DNA of 64,000 nucleotides, from positions 2,480,001 to 2,544,000 of the forward strand of contig NC_010524.1 in NCBI RefSeq assembly GCF_000019785.1. The letters are read 5' to 3'. A program made the position numbers and the translations under genes. A model generated the notes under the pieces. The model ran no database searches and was not told the origin of the DNA. It worked only from the letters and a program-made list of their open reading frames with translations. Source of the DNA: Leptothrix cholodnii SP-6. Its GTDB lineage: Bacteria > Pseudomonadota > Gammaproteobacteria > Burkholderiales > Burkholderiaceae_C. This document shows positions 38,307 through 47,691 of the stretch, one piece after another (position 1 is the first letter of the stretch; every line of letters starts with the position of its first letter).

Positions 38307-39833
38307 ATGAACGCAATCCAATTTTCCAGCGAGCAAACACGCATGACCGCGCAACCCAGCGCAGCGGCGTCTCTACCGAGCCCTGCCAAACCTGACCATG
38401 GCAACGCCGTGCGGCAGATCTCCCCCGCCTGGCAACTCGGCAACGCGATGCTGGGTGCGCGCGGCTTCGCACCCACGCCGCCGCAGTCGATCTCGAGCTT
38501 CGTGGCCGGCATCGCCGAGCCGATGGTGTCGGTGCTGGCCCTGATGCTGTGCACCCTGGCGTTCGACGAACCGATCGACCGCGCCACCGAACTGCTGGCC
38601 CTGGTCGTCATGGTGCTGACCTTCCCCGGCGCCAACCGCTTTCATTCATCGCCGGCGACCGCGGCGAGCGGCATCGTCGGCTCGTGGATCACCGTCACCT
38701 GCGTGCTGCTGCTGGTCGGCTATGCGACCGACACCTACAAGTTCTTCAACACCGAGGCGGTCACGCTCTGGCTGGTGGTCTCTCCGCTGCTGCACGGCCT
38801 GGTGGCCGCGACCGGCCACATCTGGCTGCGCCAGCGCGCACGCAAAGAACACGCCCGGCGGCGCGCCCTCGTGATCGGCGCCGGCGAGCTGGGCGTGCGG
38901 GTGGCCAACATGCTGCGCCAGCGCAGCGCGGTCGGCCACGACTTCATCGGCTTCGTCGAAGACCGCGACCTCGAACGCTGCCCGGCGAGCGCTCGCCACG
39001 ACGTCATCGGCAGCATGCAGCAGGTGCAGGACATCATCCGCGAGCGCGGCATCCGCGACGCCTACATCACCCTGCCGCTGGGCAGCCAGCCGCGCATCTC
39101 GCGGCTCGTCAGTGCGCTGCAGGATTCGGCTGCCACGCTCTATTTCGTGCCCGACGTGTTCGGCGTCAACGTCATCCAGGGCCGCATGCGCAACCTCGAC
39201 GGCGTGCCGGTGGTCGGTCTGCTCGAAAGCCCGTTCATCGGCACCAACGCGCTGCTCAAGCGCGCCAGCGACATCGTGATCTCCAGCCTGATCCTGGTCC
39301 TGATCGCGCCGATCATGCTGGCCATCGCGATCGGCATCAAACGCACGTCCCCCGGCCCGGTGATCTTCAAGCAGCGCCGCCACGGCCTGGACGGGCGCGA
39401 GATCGTGGTCTACAAGTTCCGCTCGATGACCACGCAGGACAACGGCCCGGTGGTGCAGCAGGCCACCCGCAACGATCCGCGCGTGACGCCGTTCGGCGCC
39501 TTCCTGCGCCGCACCTCGCTCGACGAACTGCCGCAGTTCATCAACGTGCTGCAAGGGCGCATGAGCATCGTCGGCCCGCGCCCCCACGCGCTGGCGCACA
39601 ACGAGCAGTACCGCGAGCTGATCAAGGCCTACATGGTGCGCCACAAGGTGCGCCCGGGCATCACCGGCTGGGCCCAGGTCAACGGCAGCCGCGGCGAAAC
39701 CGACACCACCGACAAGATGGCCGAGCGCGTGCGGCTCGACATCGAGTACCTGCGCAACTGGAGCCTCGGCCTCGACCTGCGCATCATCGCGCGCACCGCC
39801 GGCCTGACGCTGTTCGACCGCAACGCGTACTGA
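38307..39833 (+). CDS. Undecaprenyl-phosphate sugar phosphotransferase (WcaJ-like)
   Basis: From the ATG at 38307 the protein has 508 residues. It has four N-terminal membrane helices, a CoA-binding-like Rossmann region (ALVIGAGELGVRVANML), a fifth helix (SSLILVLIAPIMLAIAIGI), and the bacterial sugar transferase domain with KRTSPGPVIFKQRRHG, RRTSLDELPQ, SIVGPRPHA and PGITGWAQVNG. It should transfer glucose- or galactose-1-phosphate to undecaprenyl phosphate, starting an exopolysaccharide repeat unit. A start at 38343 (MTAQPS) is also possible. Its place beside PEP-CTERM genes fits the known tie between exosortase systems and exopolysaccharide. Confidence 0.92.
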   Translation: MNAIQFSSEQTRMTAQPSAAASLPSPAKPDHGNAVRQISPAWQLGNAMLGARGFAPTPPQSISSFVAGIAEPMVSVLALMLCTLAFDEPIDRATELLALVVMVLTFPGANRFHSSPATAASGIVGSWITVTCVLLLVGYATDTYKFFNTEAVTLWLVVSPLLHGLVAATGHIWLRQRARKEHARRRALVIGAGELGVRVANMLRQRSAVGHDFIGFVEDRDLERCPASARHDVIGSMQQVQDIIRERGIRDAYITLPLGSQPRISRLVSALQDSAATLYFVPDVFGVNVIQGRMRNLDGVPVVGLLESPFIGTNALLKRASDIVISSLILVLIAPIMLAIAIGIKRTSPGPVIFKQRRHGLDGREIVVYKFRSMTTQDNGPVVQQATRNDPRVTPFGAFLRRTSLDELPQFINVLQGRMSIVGPRPHALAHNEQYRELIKAYMVRHKVRPGITGWAQVNGSRGETDTTDKMAERVRLDIEYLRNWSLGLDLRIIARTAGLTLFDRNAY

Positions 39834-39897
39834 GCGTCCGCGGCTGGCGCTGCAGCGGCGTCGATACACTGGGTTGTATCGACACCGTCTGCCCGCC

Positions 39898-41079
39898 ATG
39901 AACCGCCACCTGCTGCTGCTTGCCCTCTGCCAGGGGCTGTTCCTCTCGAACAACGTCACCCTCATCGCGATCAACGGCCTGGTCGGGCTGAACCTGGCGC
40001 CGGTGGCCTGGATGGCGACCTTGCCGGTGGCCGGCTACGTGGCAGGCAGCGCCATGGCGGCCCCGCTGGTGGCACGACACCAGCGCGCCTGGGGGCGACG
40101 ACGCACCTTCCAGCTCGGCCTGCTGGTCGCGATGCTGGCCTCGGCGCTGTGCGCATGGGCGGCGATCAGCGGCAGCTTCTGGCTGCTCACCGGCGCCACC
40201 GTGATGGCCGGCTACTACAGCGCCAACGCCTCGCTCTACCGGTTCGCAGCCAGCGAACTGGTCGATCCGTCGCTCAAGGAGAAGGCCATCTCGTGGGTGC
40301 TGGCCGGCGGCATCATCGGCGCCGTGGTCGGCCCCAACCTGGCCAACGCCAGCCGCGACGTGCTGATCCAGCCCTTTGCAGGCGCCTACGTGGCGCTGGT
40401 CGGTGTCGGCGCGCTGGCGCTGCTGCTGATGAGCTTCATCGAGTTTCCGCCGCTGTCGGTGGCCGGCCAGCCGCAGGTTCGGGGACGGCCCCTGCGCGAG
40501 ATCGCCCGGCAGCCGGTCTTCATCGTCGCGGTGGCCGCCTGCGCGCTCGGCTACGGCGTCATGAGCCTGCTGATGTCGGCCACGCCGATCGCGATGGCGC
40601 AGTGCGCGCACCCGTTCTCGGCCGCCGCCCTGGTGCTCGAGTGGCATGTGCTCGGCATGTTCGTGCCGAGTTTCTTCACCGGCTCGCTGATCAAGCGGTT
40701 CGGCACCCTGCCGGTGATGGCGGTGGGCCTGCTGCTCAACATCATCTGCGTGGTGATCGCATTGTCAGGGGTCGACCTGATGCACTTCCTGGCGGCCCTG
40801 CTGGCGCTGGGCGTGGGCTGGAACTTCCTGTTCATCGGCGGCACCACGCTGGCCACCCAAGCCTATCGGCCCGAAGAGCGCACCACGGCGCAGGCCGCGG
40901 TCGACTTCTGCGTCTACCTCACCATGACGCTCACCGCCTTCGGCTCTGGCGCGCTCGTCACCACCGGCGGCTGGGCCGCGATGAATCTGGGCTCGCTGTT
41001 TCCGCTGGCGCTGCTCGGCCTTGCACTGCTGTGGCTGCACCGCCATCAACGCAGCACCAGGCTCTGCGACAACCCTTGA
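39898..41079 (+). CDS. MFS transporter
   Basis: The 393-residue protein has about 12 predicted membrane helices and the MFS layout with a basic loop after helix 2-3 (RHQRAWGRRRTFQLG). It is shorter than most drug exporters and has no specific motif that tells the substrate. It follows the sugar-phosphate transferase gene by 64 bases on the same strand; whether it belongs to the polysaccharide pathway is unclear. Confidence 0.85.
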   Translation: MNRHLLLLALCQGLFLSNNVTLIAINGLVGLNLAPVAWMATLPVAGYVAGSAMAAPLVARHQRAWGRRRTFQLGLLVAMLASALCAWAAISGSFWLLTGATVMAGYYSANASLYRFAASELVDPSLKEKAISWVLAGGIIGAVVGPNLANASRDVLIQPFAGAYVALVGVGALALLLMSFIEFPPLSVAGQPQVRGRPLREIARQPVFIVAVAACALGYGVMSLLMSATPIAMAQCAHPFSAAALVLEWHVLGMFVPSFFTGSLIKRFGTLPVMAVGLLLNIICVVIALSGVDLMHFLAALLALGVGWNFLFIGGTTLATQAYRPEERTTAQAAVDFCVYLTMTLTAFGSGALVTTGGWAAMNLGSLFPLALLGLALLWLHRHQRSTRLCDNP

Positions 41080-41236
41080 TGCAGGGGGTCTGCGCAATCG
41101 GAAACTTCCCCGATGTTGCAACCTTGTTCATTTAAGGTAGCCAATGTCACTTGCAAGTTTGTCGTAAGTCGATTCGTAACAATCGTTTCCAACCGCCGCA
41201 GTCGTGCGGACGGGCCCGTCTCACCGAGGGATTTCG

Positions 41237-41836
41237 ATGGCCTGGCTGGAATGGTTCGTGCACTTGGCAGCGCGTCTGCGCATCGTCGACGCTTCAGGCG
41301 GCAACTGGGCGGCGGTGCCGTCGACGCTGCCGGCGCCGGTGTGCGGCAGCGAGCACGATACCGAGCTTGACGGTCTCGATTTCGGACGGGCCATGCGGGT
41401 CCACCAGCAGTGGAAAAGCCGCCTCGTCGACGTGCTCGACGGCGCCGACGACAAGCGCTACAGGATGGAGCAGGTGCGCCGCGACGACTGCTGCGAACTC
41501 GGCCGGTGGCTGCACGGCCCCGGCTGCACCCACTACGGCCACCTGCCCAGCTTCCGCAAGCTGGTGCTCAGCCACCGGGCCTTCCACGTGGCCGCGGCCG
41601 ACGTGCTGGCCACCCATCAGGCGGGCCAGACCGAAGCGGCCCGCAACATGATCGAGTCCGGCCTGTACGCCAAGTTCTCGGTGCGCGTGCAAGGCATGCT
41701 GGCGCAGTTCTTCCTGGACCGCAGCGGCCGGGTCTCGGTGCGCTTCCCCAAGTCGGCCAGCATGCCGCTGACACGCAGCGAGCCGTTCCGGCCGGCTGCG
41801 TCGCATACACCGCAGGCAACGCCGCACCAGGCCTGA
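41237..41836 (+). CDS. CZB (chemoreceptor zinc-binding) domain protein
   Basis: From the ATG at 41237 the protein has 199 residues. The CZB domain spans about 45-150, with the His in MRVHQQWKSRL, Cys in RRDDCCELGRWLHGPG, and the HRAFHVAA helix, a 3His/1Cys zinc site. Such domains sense zinc or hypochlorous acid in chemoreceptors and diguanylate cyclases. Here it stands alone without a signalling domain, after an N-terminal part of about 40 residues. The C-terminal 35 residues are Pro/Ser-rich. Confidence 0.85.
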   Translation: MAWLEWFVHLAARLRIVDASGGNWAAVPSTLPAPVCGSEHDTELDGLDFGRAMRVHQQWKSRLVDVLDGADDKRYRMEQVRRDDCCELGRWLHGPGCTHYGHLPSFRKLVLSHRAFHVAAADVLATHQAGQTEAARNMIESGLYAKFSVRVQGMLAQFFLDRSGRVSVRFPKSASMPLTRSEPFRPAASHTPQATPHQA

Positions 41837-41842
41837 TGCCGA

Positions 41843-42775
41843 TCAGCCGGCCGCTCGCAGCGTGCGGTTGAAGAACGCCAGCGTGCGATCCCAGGCCTGC
41901 CTGGCGGCCGCCTCGTCGAAACGCGGCGTGGTGTCGTTGTTGAAGCCGTGTTCGGTCTTCGGGTAGATGTGGGCCTCGTAGCGCACGTTGGCGGCCTTCA
42001 GCGCCGCCTCGTAGGCCGGCCAGCCGGCGTTGATCCGCTCGTCGTTGCCGGCATGGTGCAACTGCAGTTCGGCCTTGATCTGCGGCACCTGATCGGCCGC
42101 CGGGCCCGGCCCGTAGAACGGCACGCCCGCCACCATCGTGCTGCCCAGGCGCGTGGCCAGGAAATTGACCATGCCGCCGCCAAAGCAGAAGCCCACCACA
42201 CCGAGCCTGCCGCTGCCCGCGGGCAGGGCGTGCGCGTAACGCGAAGCGGCGATGAAATCCTCGCGCACCTTGGCCTGGTCGAGCTGGCCGAACAACGCAC
42301 GGGCCTTGTCCTCGTCGCCAGGATAACCGCCCAGCGTATGCAACGCATCGGGCGCGAAGGCGATGAAGTTGTCGAGCGCCAGGCGGCGGGCGATGTCCTC
42401 GATGTGCGGGTTCAGGCCGCGGTTCTCGTGCACCACCAGCACGACGGGCAGCTTGCCGGCAGCCTGGGCCGGGCGCACCAGATAACCCCGCACCTTGCCG
42501 TAGCCGGCCGGCGAATCGATCTCGACGAACTCGGCCTTGATGCGTGCATCGGTGGGTGACACCTTCTGCGCAAAGGCGAACCGCGGGCTGAGCGCCGCCA
42601 GCAACCCCGCACCACCGATGCCACCGGCTGCAAACCGGCCGGCCGAGTCGATGAACGCACGCCGGTCGATCTGGCCGTGCACGTACTGGTCGAACAGGCG
42701 CAGCACTTCGGGCGGGAAATCGCTGGCACGGCCCAGCGGGCGCTGCTCGGAAAGGCGGTCGCTCTCGAGTGACAT
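41843..42775 (-). CDS. Dienelactone hydrolase family protein, probably Tat-exported
   Basis: The 310-residue alpha/beta hydrolase has a nucleophile Cys197 in VGFCFGGGM and a late His in KTEHGFNND. An N-terminal stretch (DRRAFIDSAGRFAAGGIGGAG) looks like a twin-arginine signal preceded by about 35 residues, as in the YghX-like branch. A strong AGGAG ribosome-binding site supports the ATG. The substrate is unknown. The gene is convergent with the CZB gene. Confidence 0.88.
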   Translation of the reverse strand: MSLESDRLSEQRPLGRASDFPPEVLRLFDQYVHGQIDRRAFIDSAGRFAAGGIGGAGLLAALSPRFAFAQKVSPTDARIKAEFVEIDSPAGYGKVRGYLVRPAQAAGKLPVVLVVHENRGLNPHIEDIARRLALDNFIAFAPDALHTLGGYPGDEDKARALFGQLDQAKVREDFIAASRYAHALPAGSGRLGVVGFCFGGGMVNFLATRLGSTMVAGVPFYGPGPAADQVPQIKAELQLHHAGNDERINAGWPAYEAALKAANVRYEAHIYPKTEHGFNNDTTPRFDEAAARQAWDRTLAFFNRTLRAAG

Positions 42776-42887
42776 CGGTGAACTCCTGACTTTTTGGGAA
42801 AAATCAGTAGATCACCGTTCAAGATCCTTCGCCGGCAGCAGGGAAACCGCCGGCCGCAGCGCGGGCAGCCCCGTCGACCTCAATCCC

Positions 42888-44210
42888 TCACGGCCGCCCG
42901 ATGCAGTGGTATTCCAGCCCCATCGCGCGGATCAGCGCCGGCTCGTACAGGTTGCGGCCGTCGAACACACGCTTGTCCTTGAGCGCATCGCGGATGCCGT
43001 CGAAATCGGGCGTGCGGAACTCCTTCCACTCGGTGACGATGATCAGCGCGTCGGCGCCTTCGAGCGCGGCGCTGGCGCCACTGGCGTAGGCGAGCTGCGC
43101 GCTGGCGGGCATCACGCGGCTGGCCTCGTGCATCGCCACCGGGTCATAGGCCTGGATGCGGGCACCGCGGCGGTTGAGTTCCTCGATGATCACGCGGCTG
43201 GGAGCCTCGCGCATGTCGTCGGTGTTGGGCTTGAAGGCCAGGCCCCAGAGCGCGAAGGTGCGCCCGCTCAGGTCCTCGCCGTACTTGGCGACCACCTTGT
43301 TGACGAGCACCAGCTTCTGTTCGTCGTTGACGGCCTCGACCGCCTCCAGCATCTTGCTCGGCAGGCCGGCATCGGCCGAGGTCTTGGCCAGCGCCTTGAC
43401 GTCCTTGGGGAAACAGCTGCCGCCGTAACCCGCACCGGCGTACAGGAAGTGCGTGCCGATGCGCGGATCCGAGCCGATGCCCTGGCGCACCAGTTCGATG
43501 TCGGCGCCCATCACCTCGGCCAGACGCGACAGCTCGTTCATGAAGCTGATGCGGGTGGCCAGCATCGCGTTGGCGGCGTACTTGGTGAATTCGGCGCTCT
43601 TGATGTCCATCACCATCATGCGATCGCGGTTGCGCGTGAACGGCGAATACAGCGCGCGCATCAGCAGGATCGCGCGCTCGTCGTCCGCACCCACCACCAC
43701 GCGGTCCGGACTCATGAAATCCTTGACCGCCGCGCCCTCTTTCAGGAACTCGGGGTTCGAGCACACCGCGAAATCGAGCTTGATGCCGCGCTTGGCGATC
43801 TCGTCGGCCACGGCGGCCTGCACCTTGTCGCCGGTGCCCACCGGCACGGTGCTCTTGTCGACGATCACCTTGAAGTCGGTCATCGTGCGGCCGATGGCGC
43901 GGGCCGCCGCCAGCACGTACTTCAGGTCGGCCGAGCCATCCTCATCGGGCGGCGTGCCGACCGCGATGAACTGGATCGTGCCGTGCGACACCGCGCGTTC
44001 CACGTCGGTGGTGAACTGCAGCCGGCCGGCCGCCACGTTGTTGCGCACCACCTCCAGCAGACCCGGCTCGTGGATCGGGATGCCACCTTCGTTGAGCGTC
44101 TTGATCTTGTCGGCGTCCAGATCCAGGCACAACACGTGGTTGCCCATTTCCGACAGGCAGGCGCCCGTGACCAACCCCACATACCCAGTGCCGACGACGG
44201 TGACTTTCAT
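42888..44210 (-). CDS. ugd: UDP-glucose 6-dehydrogenase
   Basis: The 440-residue protein starts [19 protein letters not shown] (NAD site) and has the catalytic Cys266 in [14 protein letters not shown], together with VNDEQK and [18 protein letters not shown] segments of the family. It oxidises UDP-glucose twice to UDP-glucuronate, a precursor for acidic exopolysaccharides. This fits the sugar-phosphate transferase and TagA-type genes in the window. The start is fixed by the NAD-binding strand; longer readings add unrelated residues. Confidence 0.95.
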   Translation of the reverse strand: MKVTVVGTGYVGLVTGACLSEMGNHVLCLDLDADKIKTLNEGGIPIHEPGLLEVVRNNVAAGRLQFTTDVERAVSHGTIQFIAVGTPPDEDGSADLKYVLAAARAIGRTMTDFKVIVDKSTVPVGTGDKVQAAVADEIAKRGIKLDFAVCSNPEFLKEGAAVKDFMSPDRVVVGADDERAILLMRALYSPFTRNRDRMMVMDIKSAEFTKYAANAMLATRISFMNELSRLAEVMGADIELVRQGIGSDPRIGTHFLYAGAGYGGSCFPKDVKALAKTSADAGLPSKMLEAVEAVNDEQKLVLVNKVVAKYGEDLSGRTFALWGLAFKPNTDDMREAPSRVIIEELNRRGARIQAYDPVAMHEASRVMPASAQLAYASGASAALEGADALIIVTEWKEFRTPDFDGIRDALKDKRVFDGRNLYEPALIRAMGLEYHCIGRP

Positions 44211-44365
44211 TCGATGTGCTTCCTCGATTCCGAAGCCGTGGGTTTTAGCAGATCCATGCGACGCGAATACCCTCGGATCGAGGCCCGGCCCCGATCCCCG
44301 GCACCGAGCGCGAAATGCTGCCGGAGTCCCTGTCGCGACACCCCGACGCAGCCCCCAAACGCGCA

Positions 44366-44383
44366 GCGGGCCCGAAGGCCCGC
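44366..44383 (-). terminator. Hairpin after the PEP-CTERM gene, no T-tract
   Basis: Read leftwards GCGGGCC-TTCG-GGCCCGC forms a 7-bp stem with a stable tetraloop about 30 bases past the stop codon. Lack of T residues makes it a weak or Rho-assisted terminator. Confidence 0.5.
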
Positions 44384-44415
44384 CGTCTGCGCGGATCAGC
44401 TGATCGTCGACCGGG

Positions 44416-45021
44416 TCACTGGTCCTGCGCCTGGGCCTGCCGCCGCCGCCGCATGAAGCCGATCGCACCCAGGCCCGCCAGCAGCATCGCGTAGGTTTCC
44501 GGCTCCGGCACGGCCGTCACGCTGACGTTGTCGAGCAGGGCGCCGGCATTGTCGCCACCACGGTTGTGGAACAGCAGCGCAAACGAGCCGTTGCCACCCG
44601 CCGTGAAACTCAGGGTGCGGGTGGAAAAACCATCGCCGGGATTCAGGGTGTAGGTGCCCGCCGCACTGCCGAAAGTCACGTCGACGATATCGGACGGATA
44701 TCCACCACTGGGCACATTGTTGCCGGCCAGATCGAACGACAGCTGATAGGTCGTGCCGCCCGTCAGATTCAGAAACTTGAACAGCGTGCCACCTTCGGAG
44801 GTGGAGCCGTCCAGATCGACATACAGGCCATTGCCCGGCACATAGTCGTACAGGAAACCGCTACCGATGATGTCCACCGTGCCACCGCCCAGAAACCAGC
44901 CGGTCGGCACGGTGTTCACGGCCGGCGTGTTGGCGTCGAAGTTGTCCTCGAACACCGGAGCCGCCTGAGACCAGCCCGCGACCGAAAGCAACCCTGCGAA
45001 AACGACAGTGCGCAATTTCAT
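44416..45021 (-). CDS. PEP-CTERM sorting-domain protein
   Basis: From the ATG at 45021 (preceded by an AAGGGA ribosome-binding site) the protein has 201 residues: a signal peptide to SQAA (about residue 20), a carbohydrate-binding-like beta-sandwich beginning [14 protein letters not shown], and the exosortase signal [10 protein letters not shown] plus RRRR tail. The body resembles domains often found in secreted matrix proteins. It is divergent from the PEP-CTERM gene at 45325. Confidence 0.9.
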   Translation of the reverse strand: MKLRTVVFAGLLSVAGWSQAAPVFEDNFDANTPAVNTVPTGWFLGGGTVDIIGSGFLYDYVPGNGLYVDLDGSTSEGGTLFKFLNLTGGTTYQLSFDLAGNNVPSGGYPSDIVDVTFGSAAGTYTLNPGDGFSTRTLSFTAGGNGSFALLFHNRGGDNAGALLDNVSVTAVPEPETYAMLLAGLGAIGFMRRRRQAQAQDQ

Positions 45022-45324
45022 GATGATTCCCTTGAAATTTGACCGTTGTACCTGCCAGCCCCATACCGCAGGGTTGAACCGATTCTGCTGACATGTGCAC
45101 ATCTCGTGGCCCCGCATTCAGGGGGATTCCACGTCCAGCGCCCATTCGACCCCTCCAGATGAGGGGGGACAACCTGAACCCATGCTGCATCGCCGCATGC
45201 AGTCCTGTTCATACCCTCAGGTGCGGGATAGGTAAAAACCATCGACTGCCGACAATGAAAACCAGTGTGGTGCCGCCGTGGCGGTGCATCACGCAAACCA
45301 TTTCAACCGCCCGGGGAGATTTAC
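45022..45324. other. Divergent promoter region between two PEP-CTERM genes
   Basis: These 303 bases hold the leaders of both genes. The right half contains the conserved hairpin (45265-45294) listed separately. No clear promoter boxes could be assigned. Confidence 0.5.
45265..45294 (+). promoter_or_regulatory. Conserved 5' leader hairpin, copy A
   Basis: The arms GTGTGGTGC (45265-45273) and GCATCACGC (45286-45294) pair over 9 positions, two of them G-T wobbles, around an inner CGCC-GT-GGCG. A 2-base GT bulge precedes the 3' arm. CCGCCCGGGGA follows shortly before the ATG at 45325. The same structure, bulge and spacing occur before the PEP-CTERM gene that starts at 46357. Confidence 0.65.
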
Positions 45325-45777
45325 ATGAAGCTGAAATCCATTCTTGCGATTGCCGCCCTGAGCCTGGGTGCAATGGCTGCCAATGCCGGCACCCTGCAAG
45401 CGACCTCGACCGCGAACACCTACAAGTTCACCGGCACCGACGACGACTCGTTCTCCTTCGTTCTGAGCGGCTCGAATGCCGTCGGTTCGAGCGTGATCGA
45501 TTTCCTCACCGGAGGCATCACCAGCGTCACCATCGACGGCACGAGCTTTGTCAATGTGCTCGGCGATGGTTCGTTCTGGTCGTTCACGGGCATCCTGGGT
45601 GCCGGTTCGCACACGTTGAGCGTCGACGCCACGGCACCCGGCCTGTACAAGGGCTCGCTGCAGATGACGCCGGCGACCGCCCCGGTTCCGGAACCCGAAA
45701 CCTACGCCATGCTGCTCGCCGGCCTGGGCGCCATCGGTTTCATGAGCCGTCGCCGCAAGGGCATCGGTCACTCCTGA
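45325..45777 (+). CDS. Short PEP-CTERM protein (FxDxF-like type)
   Basis: From the ATG at 45325, with GGGGAG as ribosome-binding site, the protein has 150 residues: signal peptide MKLKSILAIAALSLGAMAANA, a compact beta-rich domain with FTGTDDDSFSFVLSG, and the signal [10 protein letters not shown] with a SRRRKG tail. It resembles the protein at 45938 in its first residues and in size, and the two genes share a structured leader, so they look like diverged paralogues. Confidence 0.9.
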   Translation: MKLKSILAIAALSLGAMAANAGTLQATSTANTYKFTGTDDDSFSFVLSGSNAVGSSVIDFLTGGITSVTIDGTSFVNVLGDGSFWSFTGILGAGSHTLSVDATAPGLYKGSLQMTPATAPVPEPETYAMLLAGLGAIGFMSRRRKGIGHS

Positions 45778-45809
45778 TCGACACCCGTCATCTCGACCTC
45801 GAGATGCGA

Positions 45810-45836
45810 GGCAGCCCAGGCGGGCTGCCTTTTTTT
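45810..45836 (+). terminator. Rho-independent terminator of the PEP-CTERM gene at 45325
   Basis: GGCAGCCC/GGGCTGCC with a 4-base loop is followed by seven T residues. Confidence 0.88.
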
Positions 45837-45858
45837 CGTCCGAACACTCCTTGCGACG

Positions 45859-45883
45859 AAAAAAAGCGGGCCGAAGCCCGCTT
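45859..45883 (-). terminator. Rho-independent terminator of the PEP-CTERM gene at 45938-46357
   Basis: Read leftwards, AGCGGGC-TTCG-GCCCGCT is followed by a run of T residues. It faces the terminator of the convergent gene. Confidence 0.88.
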
Positions 45884-45937
45884 GAAAGAGCGCCCATCGC
45901 ATACAGCCATGCGACGGCGCCCTTCTCTCGACCTGAC

Positions 45938-46357
45938 TCAGGCCTTGTTCTTGCGCCGACGGGCCATCGCACCCACCACGCCCATGCCGGCAAGCAGCAT
46001 GGCGTAGGTCTCGGGTTCCGGAACCGACGACACCACCGGGCCGACCGTCAGCTGGCCGCCGGCCGGCTCGGTCAGCCAGGCGAAGCTGGACGTGCCCGTG
46101 CCGTCGTAGGTCAGCTCGTAGCTGTTGTCCGAGCCGGTGATGGCGAAGTGGTAGAAGTAACCACTCAGGTCGGTGAACACGCCGGTCGAGAAGCCGTCCA
46201 GCTTGACATCGCCCAGGCCACCTGACAGGTTGTAGAGCGAGCCGGTCAGGCCCAGGACCGTGTCCGAACCCGTGTAGGTGATGGTTTCGGTCGCGGCGAA
46301 GCTGCTGGCCGCAGCAGCGCTGAGCGCCACGGCGGCGATGATGGATTTGAGTTTCAT
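45938..46357 (-). CDS. Short PEP-CTERM protein (FxDxF-like type)
   Basis: The 139-residue protein starts MKLKSIIAAVALSAAAASSFA (signal peptide), has a beta-rich body with YNLSGGLGDVKLDGF and GYFYHFAITGSDNSYEL, and ends with [10 protein letters not shown], a hydrophobic helix and ARRRKNKA. Size, start and leader match the gene at 45325, with which it is convergent. It should be exported, cut by exosortase and anchored to or released into the surface matrix. Confidence 0.9.
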   Translation of the reverse strand: MKLKSIIAAVALSAAAASSFAATETITYTGSDTVLGLTGSLYNLSGGLGDVKLDGFSTGVFTDLSGYFYHFAITGSDNSYELTYDGTGTSSFAWLTEPAGGQLTVGPVVSSVPEPETYAMLLAGMGVVGAMARRRKNKA

Positions 46358-46751
46358 GAAGTTTTCCCCGGGCGGTTTATGTGGGTTGTGTGGCGCACCG
46401 CCACGGCGGCGCCACACGGATTTCCATTTTCGGCACCAGCCGTTTTTCACCAATCCCGCAACCAAGGGCTGATACGAATCGGGCGTGGTTATGTCGCATC
46501 GAATCCGTTCGAGCCGACGACAAAACCACCGACAGATATCAATTCAGGTCAGACATGCCCGAAACGCCACTTATTCACGGGTATCGAAACCACCCGACTG
46601 CGGTGATCCCTGCAAATGGGGGCTTGTTCTGGCGCTGATCGGATGAATCCGCTTGCGGGCCCTTCGTAGGATCCGTTCCATACCTGCAGACCTTCAAATC
46701 GACGCACCCGATGGGCGGCTGCGCGAATCGACAGCAGGCCGGGAGGGTCAC
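46358..46751. other. Divergent region between two PEP-CTERM genes
   Basis: These 394 bases hold the leader hairpin copy B next to the leftward gene and a moderately AT-rich stretch (46440-46620) that should contain the promoters. No gene is seen. Confidence 0.5.
46388..46417 (-). promoter_or_regulatory. Conserved 5' leader hairpin, copy B
   Basis: Read leftwards, GTGTGGCGC and GCGCCACAC form a perfect 9-bp stem around the same inner CGCC-GT-GGCG and GT bulge as copy A. Compared with copy A one pair is changed on both sides (C-G here, T-A there) and two G-T pairs are G-C or T-A. The distance to the ATG is the same in both copies. Confidence 0.65.
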
Positions 46752-47405
46752 TTGAACCGCACCATCAGCCAACGCGCACGGTGGATGGCCGCCATCGCCA
46801 CCACAGCCTTGTCGGCAGCAGGCGCGGCGCAGGCCCAGACCACCCTCACCGAAGACTTCAACCACGGCGTCAGCCTGGTCGGTGGCGCCTACCGCGGCAA
46901 CAACACCGTGTCGGGATGGCTCAGCACGGGCACGGCCGACGCCGTGAGCGTCGGTGGCGCCAACAGCGCCAATGCCGACAACTTCATCAGCCTGGCCAAC
47001 GGTGGCGCCCTCACCTACGGGTTCGCGCTGTCCGGCACGTCGGATCTGGACCTGTCGTTCTGGTACACGCGCTCATCGAGCGACAACAGCTTCATCGCCA
47101 GCGTGACACTGACCGGCCAGACACCGATCGTGCTGCTGCGCGACGGCACCCACAGCGGCAACCCCGGCGCCGATCAGAACAAGACCGCGCAATACGGCAC
47201 CACGTTCAGCGGGCTTGCCGCGGGCGACTACAGCCTGACCTTCAACTACACGGGCACCGCGCGCGGCAACTCGGTCTTCCAGTTCGACGATGTCGCCATG
47301 ACGATCAGCGCCGTGCCGGAACCGCAGCCCTACGCCCTGCTGCTGGCCGGGCTGGGCGCCGTCGGATTCATGGCTCGCCGCCGCCGCCGCACCGATCCGA
47401 CCTGA
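46752..47405 (+). CDS. PEP-CTERM protein, TTG start
   Basis: I place the start at the TTG at 46752 because GGGAGGG lies nine bases before it and the result is a good signal peptide (MNRTISQRARWMAAIATTALSAAGAAQAQ). An ATG at 46785 is the alternative. The 217-residue protein has a jelly-roll-like domain (LTEDFNHGVSLVGGAYRGN to FQFDDVAMTI) and ends with the variant PEPQPYALLL and ARRRRR. The variant replaces the usual Glu-Thr-Tyr by Gln-Pro-Tyr after PEP. Confidence 0.86.
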   Translation: MNRTISQRARWMAAIATTALSAAGAAQAQTTLTEDFNHGVSLVGGAYRGNNTVSGWLSTGTADAVSVGGANSANADNFISLANGGALTYGFALSGTSDLDLSFWYTRSSSDNSFIASVTLTGQTPIVLLRDGTHSGNPGADQNKTAQYGTTFSGLAAGDYSLTFNYTGTARGNSVFQFDDVAMTISAVPEPQPYALLLAGLGAVGFMARRRRRTDPT

Positions 47406-47425
47406 CAGACATTCAGCCCGCCGAA

Positions 47426-47450
47426 GCGCCCTGACGGGCGCATTTTCATT
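47426..47450 (+). terminator. Probable terminator of the PEP-CTERM gene at 46752
   Basis: GCGCCC/GGGCGC with a 4-base loop is followed by ATTTTCATTT, a broken T-tract. Confidence 0.65.
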
Positions 47451-47691
47451 TCTCGGGCGAGCACACACCCCAAATTGGCAAAACACGATTTCAGCCCAAT
47501 CCGCGACCCTTTGTTCACGGGGTCGATCTGCCGGATCACCACAAAACCCCCTTGAACACGGGACTCCGCCAGCGCCTTGCACCCTTACTGCACTGCACCA
47601 CAAGCCGTAGCATGAAACCGCAGATTCGCGCCGGGCAGCGAAACCTCGAACCCAGCCTTACCGCCCGTGTCAAACCGATCCAGGGAAACAC

